In this document: positions 7,218 through 15,322 of the stretch, piece by piece
Layout: every line of letters starts with the position of its first letter
How positions within the stretch are numbered: position 1 is the stretch's first letter
NCBI RefSeq assembly: GCF_900166665.1
Contig: NZ_LT800494.1
Location: forward strand, 3,802,545 to 3,866,544
DNA length: 64,000 nt
Direction: 5' to 3'
Source of the DNA: Cytobacillus gottheilii
GTDB lineage: Bacteria > Bacillota > Bacilli > Bacillales > Cytobacillaceae
The notes under the pieces: generated by a model
What the model was told of the DNA's origin: nothing
Databases searched by the model: none
The model's input: the letters and a program-made list of their open reading frames with translations, nothing else
Made by a program: the position numbers and the translations under genes

Positions 7218-8078
7218 TTATGAATTTTTATTAAGGAACTTTATTAGAACTTCATTCATATCACTGGCTGCCTTCCCAAGCCAAATCAAATGGCCCCAAG
7301 TGTCCAAGACATAAACCTCTGCATCTAAAATTCTTTCAGCTGCATAATAGGCATGCTCCAATGGAACAGAGCCATCAAATGCACTATGCAAAATAAAAGT
7401 CGGACAAAGTACTTTTTCAAACACATTATCCGGCAGTTCGTTTACTTGTTTCAAATCAATTAAAAAGCCATGACCGGATCTTTGTCGGTTGTTCATTTTT
7501 CTAACTTCTTCAATATCATTTGTAGCAATTTTCTCTTTTGCTTCCCGATAACTTAAGCTGCTAAAGGAAGAAAACATCTGCTTGAAAATAAATAATGGGA
7601 AGAGCTGATTCATCCTAGAGAGTAATGCCCAGGTAGCCTTTTCCATTCGTGGATGAAAAATAACACGTGCTAATTTATACGTTAAATCCTGTGATGTGAG
7701 CCAGTCTTTTGTGACTGCTGATTGTAAAGTGAGGGTTTTGACGTGTTGAGGGAAATGGGCTGCAAAATATATTGCACTCGGGCCGCCCGCCGATATTCCA
7801 ATAACATGGACCTTTTCAATTTCTAAATGATTCAGTAATTCCATGTAAAGTTCACAAGCAGACTCAAGACTTTTGCCAATTTCTTTTACGGTTTGACCAT
7901 ACCCTGGCCTTGAGGGAGTAATAATGAAAAACCCATTATTTCTTAAATTTTCATATCCAAATTCTTCATTACAGTTTGAATGCCCCCCATGCATAACCAA
8001 GACGGGTTCACCCTCACCCAAAATCGAATATTCCAGCTGACGGCCATTTATTGAGACTGTTTCTACAACTCTTTCCAT
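7218..8078 (-). CDS. Alpha/beta hydrolase
   Basis: 286-residue soluble hydrolase. The nucleophile elbow is G-I-S-A-G-G (Ser near 96), the oxyanion-hole region is M-H-G-G-H near 29, and the catalytic His is in D-T-W-G-H near the C-terminus. The substrate cannot be predicted. It starts at ATG after AAGGAG and stands alone between two short gaps. Confidence 0.85.
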   Translation of the reverse strand: MERVVETVSINGRQLEYSILGEGEPVLVMHGGHSNCNEEFGYENLRNNGFFIITPSRPGYGQTVKEIGKSLESACELYMELLNHLEIEKVHVIGISAGGPSAIYFAAHFPQHVKTLTLQSAVTKDWLTSQDLTYKLARVIFHPRMEKATWALLSRMNQLFPLFIFKQMFSSFSSLSYREAKEKIATNDIEEVRKMNNRQRSGHGFLIDLKQVNELPDNVFEKVLCPTFILHSAFDGSVPLEHAYYAAERILDAEVYVLDTWGHLIWLGKAASDMNEVLIKFLNKNS

Positions 8079-8124
8079 AAATTGATTCTCCTTAATTTAT
8101 ATACGTTTGAGACATTAAACAGTT

Positions 8125-8571
8125 TCATACTTTGTCTATATTTTCCTTATAGTGATTTAAAGCAATGTTCAATTTTTTTGTTTCCTGGTTTAATTTCCAT
8201 TTTAAGGCCAGCCCAAAAATGATAAATGACAGAGTAATAGCGCCGAAAAAGATAAAACGATACCAGTTCGGATACCCCGCAAACCATGAATATACTTCTG
8301 TAAAAAAGATGGTTATAAAAAGAGACCAGCCGCTCCATAGGATTAGTCTCCATATCGACAAATCACTTTTAGACAAAATAATTCCCTGACCTAAACCGAT
8401 GAACAAACAAGCAATAAATATTTGAATACAGGTCCAAAATTGCAGCTTGGTTTGTACACTAGGATCAATACTTCCAAGCACCAGGTAGAAAAATACAAAA
8501 GCCATAAAGTACATACCTGCTGTAGCTTTAGATTCATACATAAATAGAAAAATCTCCTGCCATTTCTTCAT
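8125..8571 (-). CDS. DUF3021 membrane protein
   Basis: 148 residues with four membrane helices (about 18-34, 47-65, 77-93, 104-123) and a basic C-terminal tail. This is the layout of DUF3021 proteins, which are usually encoded next to a LytTR regulator, as here: the regulator gene ends 18 bp upstream. The pair probably forms a small signalling unit; its input is unknown. Confidence 0.8.
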   Translation of the reverse strand: MKKWQEIFLFMYESKATAGMYFMAFVFFYLVLGSIDPSVQTKLQFWTCIQIFIACLFIGLGQGIILSKSDLSIWRLILWSGWSLFITIFFTEVYSWFAGYPNWYRFIFFGAITLSFIIFGLALKWKLNQETKKLNIALNHYKENIDKV

Positions 8572-8589
8572 TTTAGTTCCCTCCTTCGC

Positions 8590-9030
8590 TTATGGGTTTA
8601 TACCAAGTCTGTTTTTGAAAGCCTGTGAATAATGACGGGAAACAATTAGTTTATCACCTGATGTAAGCATAATTTCTATTCGGCTGTGCAGGATGCTTTT
8701 TAGCTTTTCAATATGCATGAGATTGACCAATTGGGATTTACCGATCCGAACAATCTCACTGTAACGGAAGCTCTTTTCCAAATTGAATAGTGAATCCTGA
8801 CATTCTAGGACATCGCTTTTGGTATAAAGAAAAACCTTATGATCCACAGCCTCTGCATAATATATATCTACCGGATGCAGTATAAAAGTTTCCCGCTCTT
8901 TTACAGCAAATATCTTTTCATCTGCCTGTTTTATGCAAGCTAGGATGCTTTGTATAGTTGGATCCATATGCTTGCATCTGATCAAAACTTCTTGATCTCC
9001 TGTTGAAACATATTCGATCGTAACCTTCAA
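8590..9030 (-). CDS. LytTR-domain DNA-binding regulator
   Basis: 146 residues without a receiver domain. The C-terminal 100 residues form a LytTR domain (V-D-I-Y-Y-A-E-A then Y-S-E-I-V-R-I-G-K-S-Q-L-V-N). The start is TTG, set by GGAGG nine nt upstream. It precedes DUF3021 by 18 bp, the usual operon for this group. A 21-bp-spaced direct repeat upstream (9103-9135) has the form of a LytTR site, so autoregulation is likely. Confidence 0.9.
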   Translation of the reverse strand: MKVTIEYVSTGDQEVLIRCKHMDPTIQSILACIKQADEKIFAVKERETFILHPVDIYYAEAVDHKVFLYTKSDVLECQDSLFNLEKSFRYSEIVRIGKSQLVNLMHIEKLKSILHSRIEIMLTSGDKLIVSRHYSQAFKNRLGINP

Positions 9031-9102
9031 ACCAGTTCCTCCATTCCCTTATTTTTCTAAAGTGTAGAACAGCTTATGATTTTCCTCAATAGCATTTCAC
9101 TT

Positions 9103-9135
9103 ATGTTGCATGTTTCAGATGCTAAGTTGCACATT
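9103..9135. promoter_or_regulatory. Direct repeats, candidate LytTR binding site
   Basis: ATGTTGCATGTT and AAGTTGCACATT occur exactly 21 bp apart (two helical turns), the usual geometry of LytTR sites, about 75-105 bp upstream of the LytTR gene. Confidence 0.5.
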
Positions 9136-9165
9136 AACCAAATACATCCTCATTTTTGACCAAGT

Positions 9166-9207
9166 AAAAAACCCTGATTTCGCAATTCAACATTACGACA
9201 TCCGGGC
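9166..9207 (-). terminator. Probable terminator of the sigma/anti-sigma fusion gene
   Basis: On the minus strand CCCGGAT and ATCAGGG pair with one mismatch around a long loop, followed by TTTTTTAC. It begins 10 nt past the stop codon at 9217. Confidence 0.5.
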
Positions 9208-9216
9208 TTCAATTTA

Positions 9217-11256
9217 TTATTCAGCAGGATTAATCTTAACCTTCACTATATCATCTAAGTATTTGGTAGAGTCATAGCCATACAGTTCAATTGCTGTAGG
9301 CACAATATTTTCGCCGTGATATTTCGTTCTTTCCACAGTATTAATATGGCGAGGTTGATTAAGCTCTTCAAATGGAATCGATAGATCAGAAGGATCATAC
9401 ACTTTTCCATCTTTATCAATAATTACACCCTCGGATTCCATATCCATTGAGGTATAATCAGCATCCGACTCTGTTACAACTTGATAATGTAAATTATCGT
9501 AAACTCTGTTTACACTTTCCTGATGACTTATGATAATTTCAGTCGGGTTACCCACTTTAACATCGTCAACTGAGATGGTACTCCCTGCATATTCAAATGT
9601 ATAAGGATATCCCTCAATGGCATCCAGCGGAATGGTTAATTGGTCAGAAACTGATAAATGTACAGAACCTAATTGAATGTTCATATCTGCTGCTTCCACA
9701 CCTAAAAGAGGATCAAACAAGCTTTGAAATGTGATTGTTCCATTAACATTATGGGTTGAATTATAGTAAGACCCATATATATCTGGCTTAATAATTGTTT
9801 GATCAACTTCTAAGTGATCAATATTATAGGTATAGATATTTTGCATGGACTGAGTATTTACCGTATATTGAAGCACGGTCGAAGTTGGTGCAGCTGTCAA
9901 TGTATTAAAGCTAACTTCTACTCCGTCAATTTCTGCACTCCCCTCCAAGGCTAATTCAGTGGATGGCAGTTTCGTTAATGGAATTTCAAAATTCCATTCC
10001 CCATTTTCAGTGTTTATATGTTCATAGTTGATCATTCCGTCTGCAGTCAGCCTATGAAGTTTTCTCACACTGACATTGAGAGTTGCACTATCTTTGATGA
10101 GCGGACGCAAACTGAGCTTCCCATGATATACATTTTTTTCCTGTTTATTTAAATCTGATTCAGCATCTGGAGGATAGTAGCGCGGATAAATACTTCCGCT
10201 CAAACTCTGAAATTCGTTTTCTACAAAGACTCCGTCATCATAAAGCAAGGCATACTGATTCTCTTCTTCCAAATCTTCAATCTCATAATAAACAAGTGTT
10301 TGAAACTCATCGGCAATGGCGCTTTTGATCGTGATTTTAACACCATTATCTTCTGCTACAAGGTTCAGCCTTTCTCCTAAGTTTTCCTGCAGATAATAGC
10401 GCAGCTCAGGATCATCCTCTGCCAGGGCATAATAAGTAGAAGCAAAAATACCTGTAATAAATCCTATTGCAATAATCACTGTAAAAATACTTGCTGTAAT
10501 AAGGCCTATTTTTTTCCGTTTCTTTCTCTTCTGCTGTCTTTGTTTTTCTGTCTCTTCAATTCTCTCTTCGATCTTTCTCCATATGGCAGCAGGAGGAGGC
10601 ATGTGTTTTTGGGGCAGGTCAGCAAGCATTATCATAACATCCTGAAAGGTTGCTAAATCCTCTTGGCAGTTTTGACAATGATATAAATGAATCTCAAAAT
10701 CAACCTTTTCGGATCGCTCCATGTCCCGGTCCAAATAGGTAAGATAGTGCGGAATAAATTCCTGGCAGCCTTGAAATTCTGGTCCCTCACCTATTGTCTC
10801 TCTTATGGATTTGATACCTGAAGCCAAAAGGGTTTTTAACCGATCCACGTTCACTTGCAGCAGAACTGCCGTTTCATCGTATGATATTCCCTTTAAATAA
10901 GTAAGAAGGATCGCTGCTTTTTCTTGCCTTTTCAAATGATGAATGGCAGTGATGAGCTTTTCTGCTCCCTCTGGTTTCACTGAATTTCCTTCACCAGCTA
11001 ACTCCTGGCATTTATGTATAAAGTTGAAGGTAACCCAGCCTTCATATGAGGTTTCTCTCTTGAATCGCGATGATTCCTTATCTACTTTTAAAATGGATTG
11101 ATAAAATACTTCTTCTATTTTCTGATGGTCTGTGAAATAGCATTGGGCAATATTGAATAGCGATTGACTCTGCTTTTCAAACCAGGAGAGTGTTTTAATC
11201 AGACTGCTTTCATTCATATTGCTGACCTGCACCTTATCCGTTTTTGCTGGGATCAT
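9217..11256 (-). CDS. Fused ECF sigma-like / zinc-binding anti-sigma / DUF4179-type membrane protein
   Basis: One 679-residue frame joins parts normally split between two genes. Residues 15-90 resemble a degenerate sigma region 2; 100-152 look like sigma region 4 (L-K-G-I-S-Y-D-E-T-A). A complete zinc anti-sigma motif follows: C164, then H190-x3-C194-x2-C197. A single membrane helix spans about 250-272 after a run of Lys/Arg, and the last 400 residues are an extracytoplasmic beta-rich domain like those of DUF4179 anti-sigma proteins. So the sigma part would be tethered to the membrane. No separate sigma gene is adjacent. The start ATG follows GGGGG. No frameshift is needed to read the fusion. 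Confidence 0.8.
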   Translation of the reverse strand: MIPAKTDKVQVSNMNESSLIKTLSWFEKQSQSLFNIAQCYFTDHQKIEEVFYQSILKVDKESSRFKRETSYEGWVTFNFIHKCQELAGEGNSVKPEGAEKLITAIHHLKRQEKAAILLTYLKGISYDETAVLLQVNVDRLKTLLASGIKSIRETIGEGPEFQGCQEFIPHYLTYLDRDMERSEKVDFEIHLYHCQNCQEDLATFQDVMIMLADLPQKHMPPPAAIWRKIEERIEETEKQRQQKRKKRKKIGLITASIFTVIIAIGFITGIFASTYYALAEDDPELRYYLQENLGERLNLVAEDNGVKITIKSAIADEFQTLVYYEIEDLEEENQYALLYDDGVFVENEFQSLSGSIYPRYYPPDAESDLNKQEKNVYHGKLSLRPLIKDSATLNVSVRKLHRLTADGMINYEHINTENGEWNFEIPLTKLPSTELALEGSAEIDGVEVSFNTLTAAPTSTVLQYTVNTQSMQNIYTYNIDHLEVDQTIIKPDIYGSYYNSTHNVNGTITFQSLFDPLLGVEAADMNIQLGSVHLSVSDQLTIPLDAIEGYPYTFEYAGSTISVDDVKVGNPTEIIISHQESVNRVYDNLHYQVVTESDADYTSMDMESEGVIIDKDGKVYDPSDLSIPFEELNQPRHINTVERTKYHGENIVPTAIELYGYDSTKYLDDIVKVKINPAE

Positions 11257-11288
11257 GAATGTATTTCCCCCTGTATCCTGTCTTTTTC

Positions 11289-11582
11289 TTATCTAACTGG
11301 GTACTTGATTGCATTTTTCTCCATTTTCTTGGATGCTTCTTCTATTAAATCCACTTCCATCTTTTCAGCCAATTGTAAAAGATAAATGAATACATCCGCC
11401 ATTTCTTCTTTTATATTTTGTTTATTTTCAGCAACAGCTTCCTCACTGCTTCTCCATTGGAAATTCTCTAATAGTTCATTCGCCTCAAGCGCAATGGAAA
11501 TTGCGAGATCTTTTTCATTATGATAAGGCGACCAGCCGCGTTCATCTCTAAACGCAGTAATCTTCTCTATTAACTCCTTCAA
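11289..11582 (-). CDS. MazG-like nucleotide pyrophosphohydrolase
   Basis: 97-residue all-alpha NTP-PPase of the MazG/RS21-C6 group, which hydrolyses nucleoside triphosphates to monophosphate and pyrophosphate. The metal ligands are visible as E-A-N-E (about 33-36) and E-E-M-A-D (about 59-63). The start is TTG after GGTGGGATAGG. It sits 32 bp upstream of the sigma/anti-sigma fusion on the same strand, with no evident functional link. Confidence 0.9.
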   Translation of the reverse strand: MKELIEKITAFRDERGWSPYHNEKDLAISIALEANELLENFQWRSSEEAVAENKQNIKEEMADVFIYLLQLAEKMEVDLIEEASKKMEKNAIKYPVR

Positions 11583-11819
11583 ACCTATCCCACCTACTAT
11601 TATTGTAAATTACTCCTATTTTATCATTTATTGAATTGGAAATTGAAGGTTGGGTTTGAAATTTTTATAAAAGTTTGAAAGATTGCTGGTTTAGGTTAAG
11701 AAAATCAAACAGCAGGCCTATGAATGAATGCTGTTCCTGTATACTTGTTTGATTTTCTTTAGAAGTGGGAGGATTTTAACTCGAATGCTGGTAAAGTTGA
11801 TTGATTTCCCATTGTATAA
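11583..11819. other. Intergenic stretch with no recognised feature
   Basis: First part of the 457-bp gap between the MazG-like and DUF4085-like genes, which are divergent. It should hold both promoters; no clear operator was seen. An open frame at 11718-11918 (minus) is only a reading of the tandem repeat that follows. Confidence 0.4.
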
Positions 11820-11946
11820 TAGCTTTCCTATCAAAAATTTTGAGTTTCCTATCCAAATCTTTAAGTTTCCTATCAAACTCGATGGCTTTCCTATTAAACT
11901 CTTTTGTCTTCCTATCAAATTTCAAAGATTTCCTATTAAGTCTCTT
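11820..11946. repeat. 21-bp tandem repeat, six degenerate copies
   Basis: TTTCCTATCAAA and close variants recur at exact 21-bp steps, with the remaining 9 nt variable. Because 21 is a multiple of three, both strands show open frames with repeating peptides (S-L-I-G-K on minus, F-P-I-K on plus), but there is no ribosome site and I do not call them genes. Confidence 0.8.
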
Positions 11947-12039
11947 CCTCACCTTTTATATATTGCAAACAGTGCCCGTCCCATTTATCAAAATCTTATA
12001 GTATACTAAATTTACCAATACTTTAGAGAGGTGATCCTA

Positions 12040-13236
12040 ATGTGGCATTTAACTAGAGAAGCACAATCAAAGTTTGCTCAGACAAATCTTCTGCCTATTC
12101 ACGAGAGTGATGAAGACTGGGAGATTTCTATAAGAGAAGCAGAGGAAGAAGGCGAGGATCTTCTCGCCTCGTTAAAAGAAGATCTCGATGAAGTTTGGGA
12201 ACAGCTTCATCAGGTGCTGCCAAGCCGTTTTATTCCGTATTTAGATAATAATACTTTAAATCATCCTAGCCTTCCGAAAGCTGTTCGAGAAGATTATTTA
12301 CAGTGGATGCGTGACGGTGATCAGGAATTTGAACAGATATTAGAAGCTGCAGGTGCGAGTACGGAGCATGCGATTCCTTTTTTATCAGCTGCAGCTCAGG
12401 AAGTGTTTAATGAGAGCTTTCATGATGGAAGAATCGAACGCATCATAAGAGAAAATGATACTCTCCATATTTATATCAATACAGAAGGCGGCTTTTCTAC
12501 TAAAGCATATGTTCATTTAATGTTAAAAGGAGTTACGTCAGAAGAAACAGATGTGCCGCTCGAGGCTGGGCAATACTTTATCTATGATGAACTTCAGAAA
12601 ACTGAGGATGGCTTTGCTTTTCGCGTTTTATTTGATTGTCCAGAATCACAATGGACCATTACGATGAAGGAAGTCGATGCCAGAAGTTTCTATCGCCCAA
12701 AGCAATATTCTCTACTATATGATGAAGATCAGTTTGAATCCACATCTCTTGAAGAATACGTTTCAGAGCTGAATCCTGATCACCGCTATTGGCTTTTTAC
12801 ACCTGATGCTGAGATTGAAATAAAAATGAATTCAAATCAACTGCATATTGATAATGGATCATTGGAAATGACCGATGATGAAATTCTTATTACCACTCCG
12901 AAAGGACAGTTTACATATGATATCGACCATTACACCCCCCTGCGGTTTATCTACACCGATACATATGAGAATCCATATGAACAGCAAAATGAGCCTGTAC
13001 CAGAAGACGAATTGGAGGATGCCGCTTTAAGTGATGATTTGGAATTACAAGTGCGTGCATGGAACACGATGTATCGTGGCCCTCAAGAATTTGCAGACAT
13101 CATTAACACTGTTCTTAGCAAAATTGAAATAGAAGAAGAGAACGAAATGATCCTAACCGTATATGTAAATCATTTTTATCAAGAGGAAATTTTGAAAAGA
13201 GATGTTATAGAGAAATTCAAGGAACTAATTGAGTAG
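12040..13236 (+). CDS. DUF4085-like cytoplasmic protein
   Basis: 398 residues, strongly acidic, no signal peptide or membrane helix. The N-terminal 110 residues are helical with a W-L-R-D-type motif (Y-L-Q-W-M-R-D-G), the rest is a mixed domain with many Asp/Glu and an acidic linker. It resembles DUF4085 proteins of Bacillus, function unknown. The start is the ATG at 12040: an in-frame GTG at 12031 falls inside the AGAGAGGTGAT ribosome site itself. Confidence 0.7.
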   Translation: MWHLTREAQSKFAQTNLLPIHESDEDWEISIREAEEEGEDLLASLKEDLDEVWEQLHQVLPSRFIPYLDNNTLNHPSLPKAVREDYLQWMRDGDQEFEQILEAAGASTEHAIPFLSAAAQEVFNESFHDGRIERIIRENDTLHIYINTEGGFSTKAYVHLMLKGVTSEETDVPLEAGQYFIYDELQKTEDGFAFRVLFDCPESQWTITMKEVDARSFYRPKQYSLLYDEDQFESTSLEEYVSELNPDHRYWLFTPDAEIEIKMNSNQLHIDNGSLEMTDDEILITTPKGQFTYDIDHYTPLRFIYTDTYENPYEQQNEPVPEDELEDAALSDDLELQVRAWNTMYRGPQEFADIINTVLSKIEIEEENEMILTVYVNHFYQEEILKRDVIEKFKELIE

Positions 13237-13358
13237 TCGGCTTTATTAGGGGAATTTTCACTAACTGAACGAGTCGATTATAAGCATGATCAGTAGACTG
13301 ATACTTGCATTTTTAATGATTAGATTTAAGTCTTGAATAAAATACGATTTTAAATCTG
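13237..13358. other. Intergenic stretch, no recognised feature
   Basis: First part of the 333-bp gap between convergent genes (12040 plus, 13570 minus). No stable terminator hairpin was found here. Confidence 0.4.
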
Positions 13359-13492
13359 AGTGAAATGAAGCGGAGGACAATCGATCCTGTGGGAAGTAGA
13401 GCAAAGGGTGAGACCTCGCTTGTCGAAGAAGCTCAGCTTCCTCCCCGCGGAAAGCGAGTGTCCGCAGCGCAATGGAAACGGGCTTGTTTTGA
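13359..13492. repeat. Bacillus-type dispersed repeat element
   Basis: A GC-rich block, from GAAATGAAGCGGAGGAC to GCAATGGAAACGGGC, much like the multi-copy intergenic elements I remember in many Bacillaceae genomes (a GACCTCGCTTGTCGA core and CCCCGCGGAAAGCGAGTGTCCG). It includes a small GAAGCTcAGCTTC palindrome. Frames crossing it (for example 13365-13682) are accidental. A shorter, decayed relative lies at 27395. Confidence 0.6.
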
Positions 13493-13569
13493 AAGCAAAT
13501 ATTTCGTATTTAGGGATGGGCATTTTAGATTGTTCCATCCTATCCTTACTTTCCTTCCTAAAAAAACAC

Positions 13570-14040
13570 TCAATCCTCCACCACATCAATCAATTCTTCA
13601 TAAATCTCCTCAAAATACGCTTCTAATAATCCAGCTAATTGATCGTCCAAACTGTAATATTCTGCATCAGCTTTTTCAATAACCTCATAGTATACAGTTT
13701 CTTCTACTTCACCATTTTCTAAGGAGATATGCAGCTTCCACATTTGCTCCCCGTATTTTTGAATGACCGCAGCATAATCATGGGCATTTATTTTCTCGAG
13801 ACTCTCTATTAATTCTTGTACATATGCTTGAATTCCTACTTCTTTTATATAATCGGAAGTCCAATTAAATAAAATTTCATGCCCTCCGCTTTCCATTTCG
13901 GAGTAGTATTGAAATACCGTAAAAGCTTCTTTTGCTGTTTTGTTGTCTGCAGAATAGTCATATTCAGTTAAAGCAGAGATTACTGCATTCCAAATGTCAT
14001 CTTTATGGGCAAGTTCCTTTTTACTCATTTTAGGCTTCAT
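13570..14040 (-). CDS. DMP19-like (DUF4375) hypothetical protein
   Basis: 156 residues, acidic and helical, cytoplasmic. The Y-Y-S-E-M-E-S-G-G-H-E block near 46-56, followed by F-N-W, resembles the DMP19/DUF4375 family, small DNA-mimic or immunity-related proteins. The ATG follows GGAG by 9 nt. The acidic C-terminus ends in D-V-V-E-D. It converges on the DUF4085-like gene. Family assignment is from memory only. Confidence 0.6.
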   Translation of the reverse strand: MKPKMSKKELAHKDDIWNAVISALTEYDYSADNKTAKEAFTVFQYYSEMESGGHEILFNWTSDYIKEVGIQAYVQELIESLEKINAHDYAAVIQKYGEQMWKLHISLENGEVEETVYYEVIEKADAEYYSLDDQLAGLLEAYFEEIYEELIDVVED

Positions 14041-14072
14041 TATACTGGCTCCATTTCTTTTATATTGTAAAA

Positions 14073-14525
14073 CTATTCATCCTGCTCAGAAATATCCTTT
14101 AAAACCCAAGGCAGCTTCACTTCAAAGCCTATTTGTAATACGGGAGACGAAAGATGATCGGGAATATCTAAAAGATCCATTTCAAATCCAATTGTTGTAT
14201 CTCCAAGTGTGGCTGTATTTTCAGCATTCCAGGTCGAACTTGTGCAAAAGGGTCCTTTCAAAACTTTACCTGTGAGATGGTAATTCCCTATATATAATCG
14301 TTTACCATTCTCCACTGCTTCAAATTCAGATAAATGACTTGGTTTCAATGGATCAATGCCTAATTGTAAAAACAGCTCCATCACAGAACTGTTCAAATAT
14401 TTACACGCATTTCTAAAATTTTCACAGTCCAAGCATATACAAATCTCTTGTTCTTGCTTATAAAATTCTTTTGTTTTGTCTACATCAATCTCTAAAACCC
14501 AGTGCAGGAACTCTATTCTTCTCAT
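14073..14525 (-). CDS. Hypothetical protein with C-x-C-x2-C cluster
   Basis: 150 residues. I do not recognise a named family. A cysteine cluster C-I-C-L-D-C-E-N-F near 29-37 could bind a metal; a further Cys follows near 41. The C-terminal half is beta-rich. The ribosome site is weak (GAGAT). It lies 32 bp upstream of the DMP19-like gene on the same strand and may share its transcript. Confidence 0.6.
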   Translation of the reverse strand: MRRIEFLHWVLEIDVDKTKEFYKQEQEICICLDCENFRNACKYLNSSVMELFLQLGIDPLKPSHLSEFEAVENGKRLYIGNYHLTGKVLKGPFCTSSTWNAENTATLGDTTIGFEMDLLDIPDHLSSPVLQIGFEVKLPWVLKDISEQDE

Positions 14526-14627
14526 ACAATCGATCTCATTTCTCTGCGTTTTAAGTTGTTGTTAAAATTGGAAAGCTTTTGGCTTACTCACTTTAAGAAT
14601 AGCAAAAATTTCATGATTGGTCGATTG

Positions 14628-15257
14628 TTATAGTGCGACGAGATTTCTTAAATTTTCAAGCCCAAATCGATTCAGAAACTTGAAGAATGGCTCTCTCTTC
14701 TTCCCATGTTCAGCATAGATATCGAGTATGTTCTCAACTGCTTTATAAAGAATATCTGGTGTTAAATTCTCCATGAATAAAGTACCCACATGCGCATCTT
14801 TTCCTTTTGCTTTTCCACCAAGATATAAATGATACATATCCTTAATTTTCATGACGCCAATATCATTTACAAGCGGTTCTCCGCATCCAACCGGACATCC
14901 TGTGTAAGCTGGACGAAGAGTAAACGGAACCGGCTTTCCTGCAATGCGGTTATTTAACTCAATGGCTACAGGCATGCCTTCTTCTTCTGAACCTTTACAA
15001 AAGTTGCATGTTCTTAAGCTTTTTACATAGTTTCCAACCGGGTAACAGGACAATCCAACCTCCTGAAGCTTTTCCATAACTTCTTCAACCTTGCTTTCTT
15101 GAACCTCTATGTAAAGCTGCTGAAAGGTGGTTAACTCCAGTTCATCTTCATCATTCATGTATTCTGAAATGGCCACAAGCTGTTTAGCATTGAGTTTGGC
15201 TCCAAACGTTATTCCTCCGTTTATCGCCAGCTTTACTTTTTTCTGTGTTTCTTGCAT
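14628..15257 (-). CDS. Small nitrite/sulfite reductase-like protein (siroheme/4Fe-4S domain)
   Basis: 209 residues, less than half of a full sulfite or nitrite reductase. The N-terminal 70 residues match the ferredoxin-like half-domain; then C-N-F-C-K-G (about 84) and Y-T-G-C-P-V-G-C-G (about 120) give the four cysteines that ligate the 4Fe-4S/siroheme centre. NirB, SirA-like and CobG-like proteins share this pattern, so the substrate is open. It starts at ATG after GGGGAGAGGGAG and sits alone just downstream of copA. Confidence 0.8.
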   Translation of the reverse strand: MQETQKKVKLAINGGITFGAKLNAKQLVAISEYMNDEDELELTTFQQLYIEVQESKVEEVMEKLQEVGLSCYPVGNYVKSLRTCNFCKGSEEEGMPVAIELNNRIAGKPVPFTLRPAYTGCPVGCGEPLVNDIGVMKIKDMYHLYLGGKAKGKDAHVGTLFMENLTPDILYKAVENILDIYAEHGKKREPFFKFLNRFGLENLRNLVAL

Positions 15258-15281
15258 TCTCCCTCTCCCCTTTATGAATGA

Positions 15282-15313
15282 AAGAGTAAACTGCGATTAG
15301 GCAGTTTACTCTT
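15282..15313 (-). terminator. Terminator of copA
   Basis: AAGAGTAAACTGC and its perfect complement enclose a 6-nt loop, 10 nt after the copA stop. The U-tract on the minus strand is short. Confidence 0.7.
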
Positions 15314-15322
15314 CATTTGTTT

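Noticed and set aside
11718..11918. 66-codon minus-strand and 93-codon plus-strand frames with repeating peptides
   Set aside because: They only translate the 21-bp repeats on both strands and lack ribosome sites.
13365..13682. 105-codon frame overlapping the dispersed repeat
   Set aside because: It crosses from the repeat element into the opposite-strand gene at 13570; no ribosome site or family match.
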